DNA of 64,000 nucleotides from Salinicoccus sp. Bachu38 (GTDB lineage Bacteria > Bacillota > Bacilli > Staphylococcales > Salinicoccaceae). The notes below the pieces were generated by a model, which did not search any database, was not told the DNA's origin, and saw nothing but the letters and a program-made list of their open reading frames with translations. Each line of letters opens with the position of its first letter. The stretch's first letter is position 1. Shown in pieces: positions 1 through 7,882 of the stretch. Location of the stretch: positions 806,001 through 870,000 of the forward strand of contig NZ_CP138333.2 of NCBI RefSeq assembly GCF_038561955.2, read 5' to 3'. Position numbers and translations under genes: made by a program.

Positions 1-1
1 G

Positions 2-1192
2 GTGGCTTCCTACGACAGCACGTTGGGCAATGAAAGGGAAGTACAGCTTTTCATTGAAGAATATTTGAAGGACATGGGATTGCAGACCGACTCCTTTGAT
101 GTCGATACCGACAAGGTTTCAAAATACAGAAACTACGGACAGCCGGAATGGGGATACAAGGATCGGCCGGTAGTCGTCGGTACGCGTAAGAGTGAAGGCG
201 ATGGGAAAAGCCTGATTCTCCAGGCGCATATCGATGTGGTGGATGCCGGTCCGGAAAGCCACTGGGAGGGTCATGCATATACCCCGCGGATAAAGGACGG
301 CAGAATGTACGGACGCGGTGTGCTGGATATGAAGGGTGGTCTGGCAGCCAATATCTTTGCGCTGAAGGCCCTTGAGGCCGCCGGAGTCTCCTTGGGGGGC
401 GATGTCCAGATCCAGACCGTGATAGAGGAGGAGGTCACCGGCAATGGTGCACTGGCACTCCTGGAAGCGGGCTATACAGCCGATGGGGCACTCATACCCG
501 AACCGACCCAGCACAGGATACTCACTTCCCAGGTGGGTGTAATCTACCTCAGGGTTACGGTCAAAGGTGCCGGCGCCCATGTGGAAAGAGCGGAGCAGGC
601 ACAGAATGCAGTCATGAAGGCATACAAGGTGATAGAAGCTCTTGAAGGCTACAGGGAACATATCAACGGCCAGGAAAAGCACCCGGCTTTCAAAAGCCAC
701 CCGCATCCACTGAATGTGAATGTCGGAAAGATGAAGGGTGGGGACTGGACGTCGAGCGTGCCGGTCGAATGCGTCTTCGAGGCACGTGTCGGCTGCTATC
801 CGGGCACAGATCCGAAGGATATACAAAAAGAAGTCAAAAGTTGGCTGCTCAAGGCGAGCGAAGAAGATGAATGGCTCAGAGAGAATCCGCCGGAAATAGA
901 ATTCTTCGGGTTCAACGCCCATGGATTCGAGATGGACACTGGGAGCGAGCTGTATGAAACAATGGCTGCAAGCCACAGGCGGGTAAAAGGAAGTGATGTA
1001 GAGAACCTTTCCTTTACCGCTACCACTGACGTCAGAGCCTTTGATGAGTTCGGCATCCCGGTAACATGCTACGGCCCAACCGGTGGAGACATGCATGCCC
1101 CAAATGAATATATGGATCTTGAAAGCCTGAAGGACACTACAAAAGCCATCGCCTATTTTATGATGGACTGGTGCAATAGCAGGAAGGATTAG
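2..1192 (+). CDS. M20 family ArgE/DapE-type deacylase, 5' partial
   Basis: Metal-dependent amidohydrolase of the M20 family, related to acetylornithine deacetylase and succinyl-diaminopimelate desuccinylase, which remove acyl groups from amino acids in the cytosol. Visible landmarks are the metal-site HIDVVDAG, GRGVLDMKGG with its bridging Asp, the catalytic Glu pair in VIEEEVTGNG, EPTQH, and a late HAPNE. The reading frame is already open at the first base and the product begins within the usual PSYDSTxGNE region. About 25-35 N-terminal residues therefore probably lie outside the window, and the GTG at position 2 need not be the start. The exact substrate cannot be told. A hairpin terminator follows at 1203. 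Confidence 0.85.
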   Translation: MASYDSTLGNEREVQLFIEEYLKDMGLQTDSFDVDTDKVSKYRNYGQPEWGYKDRPVVVGTRKSEGDGKSLILQAHIDVVDAGPESHWEGHAYTPRIKDGRMYGRGVLDMKGGLAANIFALKALEAAGVSLGGDVQIQTVIEEEVTGNGALALLEAGYTADGALIPEPTQHRILTSQVGVIYLRVTVKGAGAHVERAEQAQNAVMKAYKVIEALEGYREHINGQEKHPAFKSHPHPLNVNVGKMKGGDWTSSVPVECVFEARVGCYPGTDPKDIQKEVKSWLLKASEEDEWLRENPPEIEFFGFNAHGFEMDTGSELYETMAASHRRVKGSDVENLSFTATTDVRAFDEFGIPVTCYGPTGGDMHAPNEYMDLESLKDTTKAIAYFMMDWCNSRKD

Positions 1193-1202
1193 AATTACGA
1201 AC

Positions 1203-1233
1203 AACGGATAGTGGATACCCATTATCCGTTTTC
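1203..1233 (+). terminator. Intrinsic terminator after the M20 gene
   Basis: Arms AACGGATA (1203-1210) and TATCCGTT (1223-1230) form a hairpin followed by TTTCC. It sits just after the M20 stop codon. Confidence 0.6.
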
Positions 1234-1289
1234 CTGTGCCATGATATGATAAACTACAGGTAATATTATTTGAAAACAGGTGATTCATT

Positions 1290-1490
1290 TTGGCAGGATT
1301 TTTCATCACCATCTCCTTCATCATGTTCGGCATCGGGGCAATCGCCTTTGCTTTTGCCTCGATAACGGCGATGCTCGGGAAATTGGGTGTGGTTGAATAC
1401 AGTTCAAGGGGCTACTGGATCAATACAGCTGTACTGATTGCGGCTGGCCTCGTCAGCTATCTCATATCGGTAGTGATAAATTTATTATAG
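1290..1490 (+). CDS. Small two-helix membrane protein
   Basis: A 66-residue hydrophobic protein with two predicted membrane segments (about residues 3-27 and 44-66) and a short polar loop with GVVEYSSRGYW between them. The start is TTG, with a weak CAGGTGA ribosome site upstream. It stands alone between two terminators (1203 and 1496), so it is probably a single-gene unit. I do not recognise the family and assign no function. Confidence 0.6.
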   Translation: MAGFFITISFIMFGIGAIAFAFASITAMLGKLGVVEYSSRGYWINTAVLIAAGLVSYLISVVINLL

Positions 1491-1495
1491 AAGAA

Positions 1496-1524
1496 AGCAC
1501 AGTCCGTATCGACTGTGCTTTTTT
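1496..1524 (+). terminator. Intrinsic terminator
   Basis: Arms AGCACAGTC (1496-1504) and GACTGTGCT (1511-1519) are followed by a run of six T. It ends the small membrane-protein unit. Confidence 0.85.
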
Positions 1525-1611
1525 GGTATTCATTCTAAATCCTAAATTATATATTAGATTACTCCCCAATACCTGTATTTCTAACAGGTCTTTGGGAGCT
1601 GTACTTCTCTA

Positions 1612-2790
1612 TTATGAAGAATGAAGATATTCAAGCCATAGACTCTCCATCCTCTCTTTACCCGATGTAAGACCTGAATGGAAGCGTACCTTTGCATTTT
1701 GTCTTTCATCATTGATTTTTCTGAGAACCGCTTCGGAACCATCGCTGTCATCCTGGATCTGTAAAGCTGCAAGTTTTCCCTGCAGTATGGCAATTTTTGC
1801 ATTCTCAATCCCGGTGATGTTGCCGGCGACAAACAAGTTTTCTATTTCAGTTTCCATATATCTGCTGTGAAGCGGAACATACCCGCCAAGAGATTCGATG
1901 TATACATGTTTCATATTCAAAAGAGAACATATTTCACTCAATGGAGCAAGTCCATCGGATATACAGACGAAGTCACAAAGTATTTCTTTTTCAGTACCTT
2001 CAATAGGTTTGCCTTCATTATTCGTTTTCTGTACGGTGACGGATTCCACCTTGTCTCTCCCATTGATGCGTATCACCTGTTCTTTAATGGAAAGGGGCAA
2101 CCCCATGGCTTTGACCCCACGCTTTGGAAAGAGTTTAAGAATGCCTTTTTGGATTTTAGGAAGGCGATCTAAGGTACGGCTGCCATATGAAATCACTTTT
2201 GAAGGGGCAAGCCCACCAAGTGACACCAGTGTTTCAAGTGCCTGGTGCGGTTTCTGATTGTTGATGGTATTACAGGGAGGCATACATATTTTTTTAATTG
2301 GTATATCGGCATACCCAAGTTCAAGACCGATGACCATGGATAAGGGGTTGATACCGATGATGACGCCGTACTCTCCCGGACTTACACGCTGAAAATTGGT
2401 CAGTACCTGAGCTGCGCCGACCGTCATTACGCCAGGGAGATCCCATCCCGGCAGTGGTGTGGACTTCTCCCGTGCTCCGGTGGCAACAATCAGGTTATGG
2501 GATATGAAAATACCGTCTGTGGTGTAGATGGTGAAGTGTGCGTCTTTCTCAATATTGATGACCGATGTGTTGAACTTCAGCTGAACGTTGTCCTCAATAT
2601 CCCTCAGCATCTGTTCTGCGATTTCCAAGCCGTTCCACCATTCTCCTTTGCCTTCTTCATACAACTGTCCAAGGAGCCTGCCGCCTCCTTGAAAATATTC
2701 ATCGATGACCATTACATTTTGTGTATCCTTCAGGACATTGGCTGCGCTGAGACCGGCAGGGCCTGCTCCAACGATGATTGTATCAAGCAT
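1612..2790 (-). CDS. FAD-dependent amine/imino-acid dehydrogenase, alpha (HcnB/OoxA-like) subunit
   Basis: Pyridine-nucleotide-disulfide-type flavoprotein of 392 residues. The N-terminal Rossmann motif VGAGPAGLSAA binds FAD; a second motif region follows around VIIGINPLS, and a GNITGIENA motif lies near the end. The sequence resembles HcnB and opine/proline dehydrogenase alpha subunits. These pass electrons from a partner flavoprotein through Fe-S centres. The usual C-terminal BFD-like Fe-S domain of HcnB is missing here and is encoded separately at 3108-3383. It is the last gene of a three-gene operon; its ATG overlaps the stop of the 2Fe-2S gene by 8 bases. The partner is most likely the DadA-like subunit at 4934-6112. 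A D-hydroxyproline or proline substrate is inferred from context. Confidence 0.85.
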   Translation of the reverse strand: MLDTIIVGAGPAGLSAANVLKDTQNVMVIDEYFQGGGRLLGQLYEEGKGEWWNGLEIAEQMLRDIEDNVQLKFNTSVINIEKDAHFTIYTTDGIFISHNLIVATGAREKSTPLPGWDLPGVMTVGAAQVLTNFQRVSPGEYGVIIGINPLSMVIGLELGYADIPIKKICMPPCNTINNQKPHQALETLVSLGGLAPSKVISYGSRTLDRLPKIQKGILKLFPKRGVKAMGLPLSIKEQVIRINGRDKVESVTVQKTNNEGKPIEGTEKEILCDFVCISDGLAPLSEICSLLNMKHVYIESLGGYVPLHSRYMETEIENLFVAGNITGIENAKIAILQGKLAALQIQDDSDGSEAVLRKINDERQNAKVRFHSGLTSGKERMESLWLEYLHSS

Positions 2791-3115
2791 CTGCCCTACC
2801 CCTTTCCGTTAGATGGGAGAGAGCATCCTGCGCTTCTATTCTCATGTTCTCATCCAGCGTATTGAGGCATGCGCGTTGATTTCTCCTCCCATTGATTGTC
2901 ACCCGGCATTCCGAACAATGGCCGATATTGCAATATAACCCTCTTGGCCTGCCGTCCTTCTCATGGTTACGGAGAGTCCGGATGTCGTTGGCAAGCAGGG
3001 CGGCGGAGATGCTTTCCCCCCTGTGTCCATGCAGTTCCCGGCCATTCCAAAAAAATGGGACCAGTTCAGTCTCCATAGAACCGAGGATCTTATGATGAAT
3101 GATGCGTCTAGTCAT
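2783..3115 (-). CDS. 2Fe-2S ferredoxin-like gamma subunit (HcnA-like)
   Basis: A 110-residue plant-type [2Fe-2S] protein. The cysteine ligands lie in LYCNIGHCSECRVTINGRR and then ACLN (pattern C-x4-C-x2-C...C), as in HcnA and the small subunits of heteromeric proline or opine dehydrogenases. An ATG at 3115 is preceded by AAGGAGG at 6 bases, so the longer frame to 3142 is not used. Its start overlaps the end of the BFD-type gene and its stop overlaps the alpha-subunit start, which implies translational coupling and fixed stoichiometry. It probably shuttles electrons between the two flavin subunits. Confidence 0.85.
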   Translation of the reverse strand: MTRRIIHHKILGSMETELVPFFWNGRELHGHRGESISAALLANDIRTLRNHEKDGRPRGLYCNIGHCSECRVTINGRRNQRACLNTLDENMRIEAQDALSHLTERGRADA

Positions 3116-3383
3116 GGGCGTCCTCCTTAATGAAATCTTCAATGGAAACTGTACGGATTGGAGGCTGGGCCTTTAAATTGATATAAGTTGGTGCCTCTTC
3201 ATGGTCCTGGGTCAGTGCTTCTATAAATGGTCCACACGTCCTGGATGCGCAAAAGCCCATGCCAGCCCTCGATTTAAGCTTCAATTCCCGCGCATTATCA
3301 GCACCTTGTCTTAGTATTTCATCTATTTCAGACATATAAATATTTTCACAGCGGCAAATGATAAAATCTTCTTGTTTTTTCAT
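3108..3383 (-). CDS. BFD-like [2Fe-2S] binding protein, delta subunit
   Basis: A 91-residue protein with a BFD-type cluster motif: CRCENIYMSEI near the N terminus and GFCASRTCG further on (C-x-C ... C-x4-C). In HcnB and related oxidoreductases this module is fused to the C terminus of the FAD subunit; here it is a free gene, first in the operon. Two in-frame ATGs exist. The second (3383) stands about 8 bases from an AAAGGGGG site and is preferred over the one at 3389. A sigma-54-like promoter lies 36 bases upstream. Confidence 0.8.
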   Translation of the reverse strand: MKKQEDFIICRCENIYMSEIDEILRQGADNARELKLKSRAGMGFCASRTCGPFIEALTQDHEEAPTYINLKAQPPIRTVSIEDFIKEDAHD

Positions 3384-3418
3384 TTCCATTCCCCCTTTTC
3401 TACGTATGAAGAATCTAA

Positions 3419-3433
3419 GAAATATTCATGCCA
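3419..3433 (-). promoter_or_regulatory. Sigma-54-like promoter of the Fe-S/FAD operon
   Basis: On the minus strand this reads TGGCATGAATATTTC: a classical -24 TGGCA, correct spacing, and TTTC in place of the usual TTGC at -12. It begins one base past the stop of the activator gene. The same arrangement recurs at 4889-4903 and 11468-11482. This is pattern recognition; no start site has been mapped. Confidence 0.7.
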
Positions 3434-3434
3434 G

Positions 3435-4799
3435 CTACAGCTGGTATTTTTTGATCTTCGCATATAGTGTCGGACGGCTGATGCCGAGAACTTTTGAGGC
3501 CTGGTCAATGTTATTGTGCTTTTCAAGTGTACGCCTTAAATAATCCGCCTCAGTCTGGTCGATAAAATCCTTTAGTCTGACCTCCTCCTGTGGCAATTGT
3601 GGATAGAGGATGGGGGCTTCTTCGCCAACTTCTTCAAGATATTGGGTGAAGATTCCCCCATTCAGCTTTGTGTCATTGGAGAAGATGACCAGCCGTTCGA
3701 CGACATTGATAAGCTCCCTAACATTGCCTGGCCAATGATAGGTCTTCATACGTTGAAGTAGTTCCTGGTCTGCATATCGCATTTCGATGCCATATTTTTC
3801 AGAGATGCTGTATAGATAGTAGAAGAATAGTGATTCGATATCATCCGGACGTTTTCTGAGAGGGGGTATGTGAATGTTGACGACGTTGATCCGATAGAGT
3901 AGGTCAGATCTGAAGTCGCCGCCACTGAGCAGGTCCGATATCTTTTTGTTGGTAGCAGAAACGAGCCTGAAGTCTGCGTTCATCTCTTTGGTTCCTCCCA
4001 ATTTAAAATACTGCTTCTCCTGAAGCACCCTCAGAAATTTCACCTGCATATCTATCGGCATTTCACCGATTTCATCGAGGAACAGTGTTCCCCCTTGAGC
4101 GAGTTCAATTTTTCCTTTATTCCCCTGACGATTTGCTCCTGTAAAGGCACCTTTTTCGTAACCGAACAATTCTGATTCGAAAAGATGACCCGGGATGGCT
4201 CCGCAATTGATTGGTATGAATTCCTTATCCTTATTGCTCAAATTATGAATGGATCGTGCAAATAACTCTTTTCCAACTCCTGTTTCACCTGTAATCAATA
4301 TGTTGGCCTGTGTGTTGGCGGCTTTCTGTATCTGGGCTTTGACACTTTCGATTGCTGAACTTTTATAGATTATGCCCCTGAAGCTCTCATCGTTATTCAG
4401 CTGTCGTACATTTGTTGACAGTGTCTGGACCTGCCCTTGAAGTTTCTTTATTTCCTCTTTCTGCTTGACCTCTTCCGTGACGTTCACTTCAGAAACAATT
4501 GCGCCTTCCACTTTACCCTCGATGATGATGGGAATCGATTTTATGTTTACGTATACGTTTGGCGTAGCCAAGTGCATCTTTTTTTCAATGGTCCTATTCT
4601 CCCTCAACGATTTCAGCATAACGAGCTTATCCTTTTGGAAGACTTCCGTAATCGGGCGTCCAATTACATCCTTTTGTGCAAGATCGAATATTTCTTCGGC
4701 ACGTTTACTGAAATGTATAATCCTTTCTTCCTTATCGATGATGGTGAATGAGTGGTTATGGAAATTGATCAACTCTTCAATCAGAAATTTTTCAAACAC
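3435..4799 (-). CDS. Sigma-54-dependent transcriptional activator (PAS, AAA+, Fis-type HTH)
   Basis: Enhancer-binding protein of 454 residues. An N-terminal PAS sensor (about 10-115) is followed by a short coiled linker. The AAA+ domain (about 140-370) has Walker A GETGVGKE, the sigma-54 contact loop GAFTGA intact in YEKGAFTGA, and Walker B TLFLDEIGE. A C-terminal Fis-type helix-turn-helix ends the protein (DQASKVLGISRPTLYAKIKKY). Such proteins hydrolyse ATP to open sigma-54 polymerase complexes, and an intact GAFTGA loop indicates sigma-54 is really used. It resembles PrdR/RocR-type activators of proline and arginine catabolism. It is divergent from the catabolic operon and directly upstream of the Fe-S operon; a shared 13-mer at 4814-4826 could be its site. 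The signal sensed by PAS is unknown. Confidence 0.92.
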   Translation of the reverse strand: MFEKFLIEELINFHNHSFTIIDKEERIIHFSKRAEEIFDLAQKDVIGRPITEVFQKDKLVMLKSLRENRTIEKKMHLATPNVYVNIKSIPIIIEGKVEGAIVSEVNVTEEVKQKEEIKKLQGQVQTLSTNVRQLNNDESFRGIIYKSSAIESVKAQIQKAANTQANILITGETGVGKELFARSIHNLSNKDKEFIPINCGAIPGHLFESELFGYEKGAFTGANRQGNKGKIELAQGGTLFLDEIGEMPIDMQVKFLRVLQEKQYFKLGGTKEMNADFRLVSATNKKISDLLSGGDFRSDLLYRINVVNIHIPPLRKRPDDIESLFFYYLYSISEKYGIEMRYADQELLQRMKTYHWPGNVRELINVVERLVIFSNDTKLNGGIFTQYLEEVGEEAPILYPQLPQEEVRLKDFIDQTEADYLRRTLEKHNNIDQASKVLGISRPTLYAKIKKYQL

Positions 4800-4813
4800 T
4801 GCCTACACTCCTC

Positions 4814-4826
4814 TGTCAGAATATTT
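4814..4826 (+). promoter_or_regulatory. Candidate activator binding site (shared 13-mer)
   Basis: TGTCAGAATATTT lies 63 bases upstream of the -24 element at 4889 and occurs again at 11430-11442 beside the sigma-54 gene. Here a partly matching inverted copy (ATTCTTTACA) follows 14 bases later, giving a dyad. The spacing suits an enhancer site for the activator at 3435-4799. No experimental support. Confidence 0.4.
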
Positions 4827-4888
4827 AACTAATTATATGATTCTTTACACTTTTAAGCAAATTAACAAAGAATTGAAGGTTTTAAAGT

Positions 4889-4903
4889 TGGCATGTTTAT
4901 TTC
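4889..4903 (+). promoter_or_regulatory. Sigma-54-like promoter of the catabolic operon
   Basis: TGGCATGTTTATTTC, followed by TTT, gives a -24 TGGCATG and a -12 TTTC with standard 15-base geometry. A start of transcription near 4915 would leave a short leader before the AGGGGAGGAAAG ribosome site and ATG at 4934. Two near-identical motifs occur in this locus. Confidence 0.7.
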
Positions 4904-4933
4904 TTTACTGCAGTAAGAGGGGAGGAAAGTGAT

Positions 4934-6112
4934 ATGAACCATGCAGTATATGATGTGGTGATTGCCGGGGGCGGTATTATTGGTACGAGCATCGCCTACT
5001 ATGCATCAAAGCAGGGAATGAAGGTTGCGATACTTGAAAGCAGTACGCTTGCCTCCGGCACATCATCAAAATGCGATGGCAATGTACTGCTGATCGACAA
5101 GGAGCCCGGGTTCGACAGCCGCATGGCCATCAAGAGCCAGGCTTTGATCGATGATCTACCCAACATGCTGGAGATGCCATTCGAATATCGTCAGCCCGGC
5201 AGCATATTCCTGTGCGAAAATGAAGCAGAACTCGAGCAGGCCTATCAATGGGTGGATTACCATAACCAAGAAAATGGAGGCAGGCCGCTCTTCAGAAAGT
5301 TGACGAAAGCGGATTTGAAGAATGATTCAAAATATTTTTCGGATCATCTGGTCGGGGGCATTGAATGCACGAATGATGCGACACTTAATCCCTATATGCT
5401 GACATTCTCTTTTGCCCACCAGGCAGAAAGGTATGGATGTGAAGTCTATGAACATACACCCGTCACGGGCATTGAAAAATTGGACACTGGGTTTAACGTC
5501 CATTCTCATGAAAAACAATTCAGGGCGGAGAGGGTTGTTAATGCTGCAGGTGTCTTTGCGCCAGCAATCGGGGAGAAGCTGGGAGTGGATGTTCCGATAA
5601 AACCAAGAAAGGGACATATTCTTGTCTCTTCCCGAACAGAATTGATGGGGACGAGAAAAATCCAGGAGTTCGGATATCTCATGACAAAGTTTGGCAGGGA
5701 GAGGGTGGCTGATGAAGAAATGAACACCTACGGTATTGCTCTGGTTCATGAAGCAACGGAGAGCCAGAACTTCCTGCTTGGAAGCAGCAGGGAATTCGTC
5801 GGGTACGATAATAAGGTGAATCATAAGATTGTACAGCTGATTGCAAAAAGAGCCATCCACTTCTTTCCTGAGATGAAGGACATGTCCCTGATCCGCAGTT
5901 ACGCCGGACTCAGACCGTGGACGCCCGATCATCTCCCTATAATATCGGAAACCAACGTCAGCGGTTTTTATGTAGCTGCGGGTCACGAAGGGGATGGCAT
6001 TGGGCTGTGTGCAATTACAGGAAAATGGATGGCGGAAATGCTGGCGGATAATCTGAAGGAGGACCTGACTCCCCTCAGCATCGGAAGGTTCAAGGAAGGG
6101 GTGCACTCATGA
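4934..6112 (+). CDS. DadA-type FAD-dependent oxidoreductase, beta (HcnC-like) subunit
   Basis: A 392-residue D-amino-acid-dehydrogenase-like flavoprotein. The FAD motif VVIAGGGIIGTSIAYYASKQG stands at residues 7-27, and the conserved C-terminal GLRPWTPDHLPIIS and AAGHEGDGIGLC segments are typical of the DAO fold. It probably oxidises the imino acid D-4-hydroxyproline to pyrroline-4-hydroxy-2-carboxylate. Electrons would pass to the 2Fe-2S, BFD and FAD subunits of the divergent operon. It heads the plus-strand operon, and its stop overlaps the epimerase start as ATGA. Sarcosine or D-proline remain possible substrates. Confidence 0.88.
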   Translation: MNHAVYDVVIAGGGIIGTSIAYYASKQGMKVAILESSTLASGTSSKCDGNVLLIDKEPGFDSRMAIKSQALIDDLPNMLEMPFEYRQPGSIFLCENEAELEQAYQWVDYHNQENGGRPLFRKLTKADLKNDSKYFSDHLVGGIECTNDATLNPYMLTFSFAHQAERYGCEVYEHTPVTGIEKLDTGFNVHSHEKQFRAERVVNAAGVFAPAIGEKLGVDVPIKPRKGHILVSSRTELMGTRKIQEFGYLMTKFGRERVADEEMNTYGIALVHEATESQNFLLGSSREFVGYDNKVNHKIVQLIAKRAIHFFPEMKDMSLIRSYAGLRPWTPDHLPIISETNVSGFYVAAGHEGDGIGLCAITGKWMAEMLADNLKEDLTPLSIGRFKEGVHS

Positions 6113-7125
6113 TAAACAGCAAACAGTTCATCACCATCGATACCCACACCGGCGGTAATCCGACACGGACAGTCGTGGCAGGCATGCCTGCACTGAAAGG
6201 AGAAACGATCCAGGAGAAGATGATAGATATGAAAGAGAATCATGACCACATCCGCAAGTTCCTGGTCAACCCTCCCAGGGGACATGATGTGATGAGCGGA
6301 ACCATCCTGCTCCCCGCGCTTGATCCAAAGGCGGATTTCAGTGTCATCTTCATTGAGACGGGTGGTTATCTGCCAATGTGTGGCCACGACACCATCGGCA
6401 CATGTACGGCGCTTGTCGAGCTCGGATATATAGAACGACAGGAACCTGTGACAAATGTCGTACTGGATACGCCGGCAGGCATCGTCGAGGCCGAATGCAA
6501 GGTGGTGGATGGGAAGGTCGAAGCGGTCAGCTTCATCAGTACCGATTCCTTCCATCTGAAGACGGTTCATGTGGATTATGATGGGTTGGAGGATATACGG
6601 TGTGACATTGCGTATGGCGGAAACTTCTATGGCATCATCAAGGCTTCGGATATAGGGCTCTCGCTGGAAGTCGGAAAATCCGAAGAACTCGTCATGAAAG
6701 CGATGGAAATTCGGGACATCATAAATGAAACATACGAAGTCAGACACCCATCCTATCCATTCATCGACAAATTGACTCATATGGAGCTTTATGAGGATGG
6801 TGATCCTGTAAAAAATACAGTCATAGTGCCTCCAGGCGGTATCGACCGTTCACCCTGCGGTACCGGCACTTGTGCGAAAGCAGCCACCTTGCATCATCTG
6901 GATCGTATGGAGGTGGGAGAGGGCATTGTCCATGAAAGCATCACTGGTTCGCAATTTACCGCAAAAATACTATCAGAGGAATCCTCAGGGGAGGCCACTT
7001 ATCTGAAAGTGTTGATCACCGGCTCTGCATGGCTCATGGGACGTCATGACTTCTATATGAATGAAGACGATCCGCTCAGTCAAGGGTATCTTTTGATTCC
7101 TGAACTCCAGGAGGTGGTTGAATGA
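6109..7125 (+). CDS. 4-hydroxyproline 2-epimerase (proline racemase family)
   Basis: Proline-racemase-fold enzyme of 338 residues. Both catalytic cysteines are present: MCGHDTIG near residue 90 and SPCGTGTC near residue 245. The Cys/Cys pair fits the epimerase/racemase group; trans-3-hydroxyproline dehydratases carry Thr at the second site. HTGGNPTRTV at the N terminus is the family signature. It would invert trans-4-hydroxy-L-proline to cis-4-hydroxy-D-proline for the dehydrogenase encoded just upstream. It is coupled on both sides by 4-base ATGA overlaps. Proline racemase activity cannot be excluded from sequence alone. Confidence 0.88.
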   Translation: MINSKQFITIDTHTGGNPTRTVVAGMPALKGETIQEKMIDMKENHDHIRKFLVNPPRGHDVMSGTILLPALDPKADFSVIFIETGGYLPMCGHDTIGTCTALVELGYIERQEPVTNVVLDTPAGIVEAECKVVDGKVEAVSFISTDSFHLKTVHVDYDGLEDIRCDIAYGGNFYGIIKASDIGLSLEVGKSEELVMKAMEIRDIINETYEVRHPSYPFIDKLTHMELYEDGDPVKNTVIVPPGGIDRSPCGTGTCAKAATLHHLDRMEVGEGIVHESITGSQFTAKILSEESSGEATYLKVLITGSAWLMGRHDFYMNEDDPLSQGYLLIPELQEVVE

Positions 7126-7865
7126 TAAGAAAAGTGGTGAACAGCTATGATGTGCATGTTCATGGACAACTGATACGCATGGTGCAGGGGAATGAAGTCA
7201 GATGCACAGCGGGTGATTACGATATGGAGAAGCTTCTGCTCAACGAACCGCGTGGCAGCAAGTATATGAATCTATTGGTTTATGATATTGAAAAAGAGAA
7301 GCTGCACGTAACGGTCAAGACCCATTTTCAAGTCCACAACTGTGAAATCCTGCTTAAGGGACTCGTTAACACTTTGATCGAACGCGGCGGGTTGCCATAC
7401 AGGGATACTTACGAGGTGATATATGACGAAGAAAATATTATATTGAGCCGGAATCATCTGAATATCTCCGACCTGTCACATGTTGATGGGTGGAAGGGGG
7501 CGTATGCGGTCGATGGCAGGATGATCGGGCTGCTTGAAACGGAAGTGGTACTATCGATAGAGAATATATCTGAAATCAAAAGGCGGCTCACAGCACAAAA
7601 TGATTGGGATTACACTGTATATCTTAATGGAAGCAGCCAGGTAGTGATTGATGGGGATGGAGAAATGGTCGCCCACCCAGTACATGAAGTGCTGTCAGTT
7701 TTACATGAACAGAACAGGTGGGGGTCCATCAGACATTTTAATGGAGCAAAAGTGGATATTGACGCTTTTGAAAGAGAGTATGGTCATCCATTCCACTTCA
7801 TTTCAAATTCGCAATTCTACATTGACGATACGGATATATATACAGAGGGATTCATCATCAAATAA
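7122..7865 (+). CDS. Degenerate proline racemase/epimerase paralogue
   Basis: A 247-residue protein not obviously catalytic. Its first 110 residues align with the upstream epimerase. YDVHVHGQLIRMV matches the HTGGNPTRTV region, LLLNEPRGSKYM matches the FLVNPPRGHDVM region, and HNCEILLKGLVNTLIERG matches the MCGHDTIGTCTALVELG region with the Cys in register. The His of MCGH is lost, and the second catalytic motif (PCGTGTC) and about 90 residues are missing. It is translationally coupled (ATGA) to the active epimerase, so it may be a partner or regulatory subunit, or a dedicated sensor. I know of no named family member of this kind; function is open. Confidence 0.7.
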   Translation: MIRKVVNSYDVHVHGQLIRMVQGNEVRCTAGDYDMEKLLLNEPRGSKYMNLLVYDIEKEKLHVTVKTHFQVHNCEILLKGLVNTLIERGGLPYRDTYEVIYDEENIILSRNHLNISDLSHVDGWKGAYAVDGRMIGLLETEVVLSIENISEIKRRLTAQNDWDYTVYLNGSSQVVIDGDGEMVAHPVHEVLSVLHEQNRWGSIRHFNGAKVDIDAFEREYGHPFHFISNSQFYIDDTDIYTEGFIIK

Positions 7866-7882
7866 TACAAAGGGGTTTTATT

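Noticed and set aside
119-1333. Long minus-strand open frame of 404 codons opposite the M20 gene
   Set aside because: It is a shadow of the well-supported plus-strand enzyme; it has no ribosome site and no recognisable protein features.
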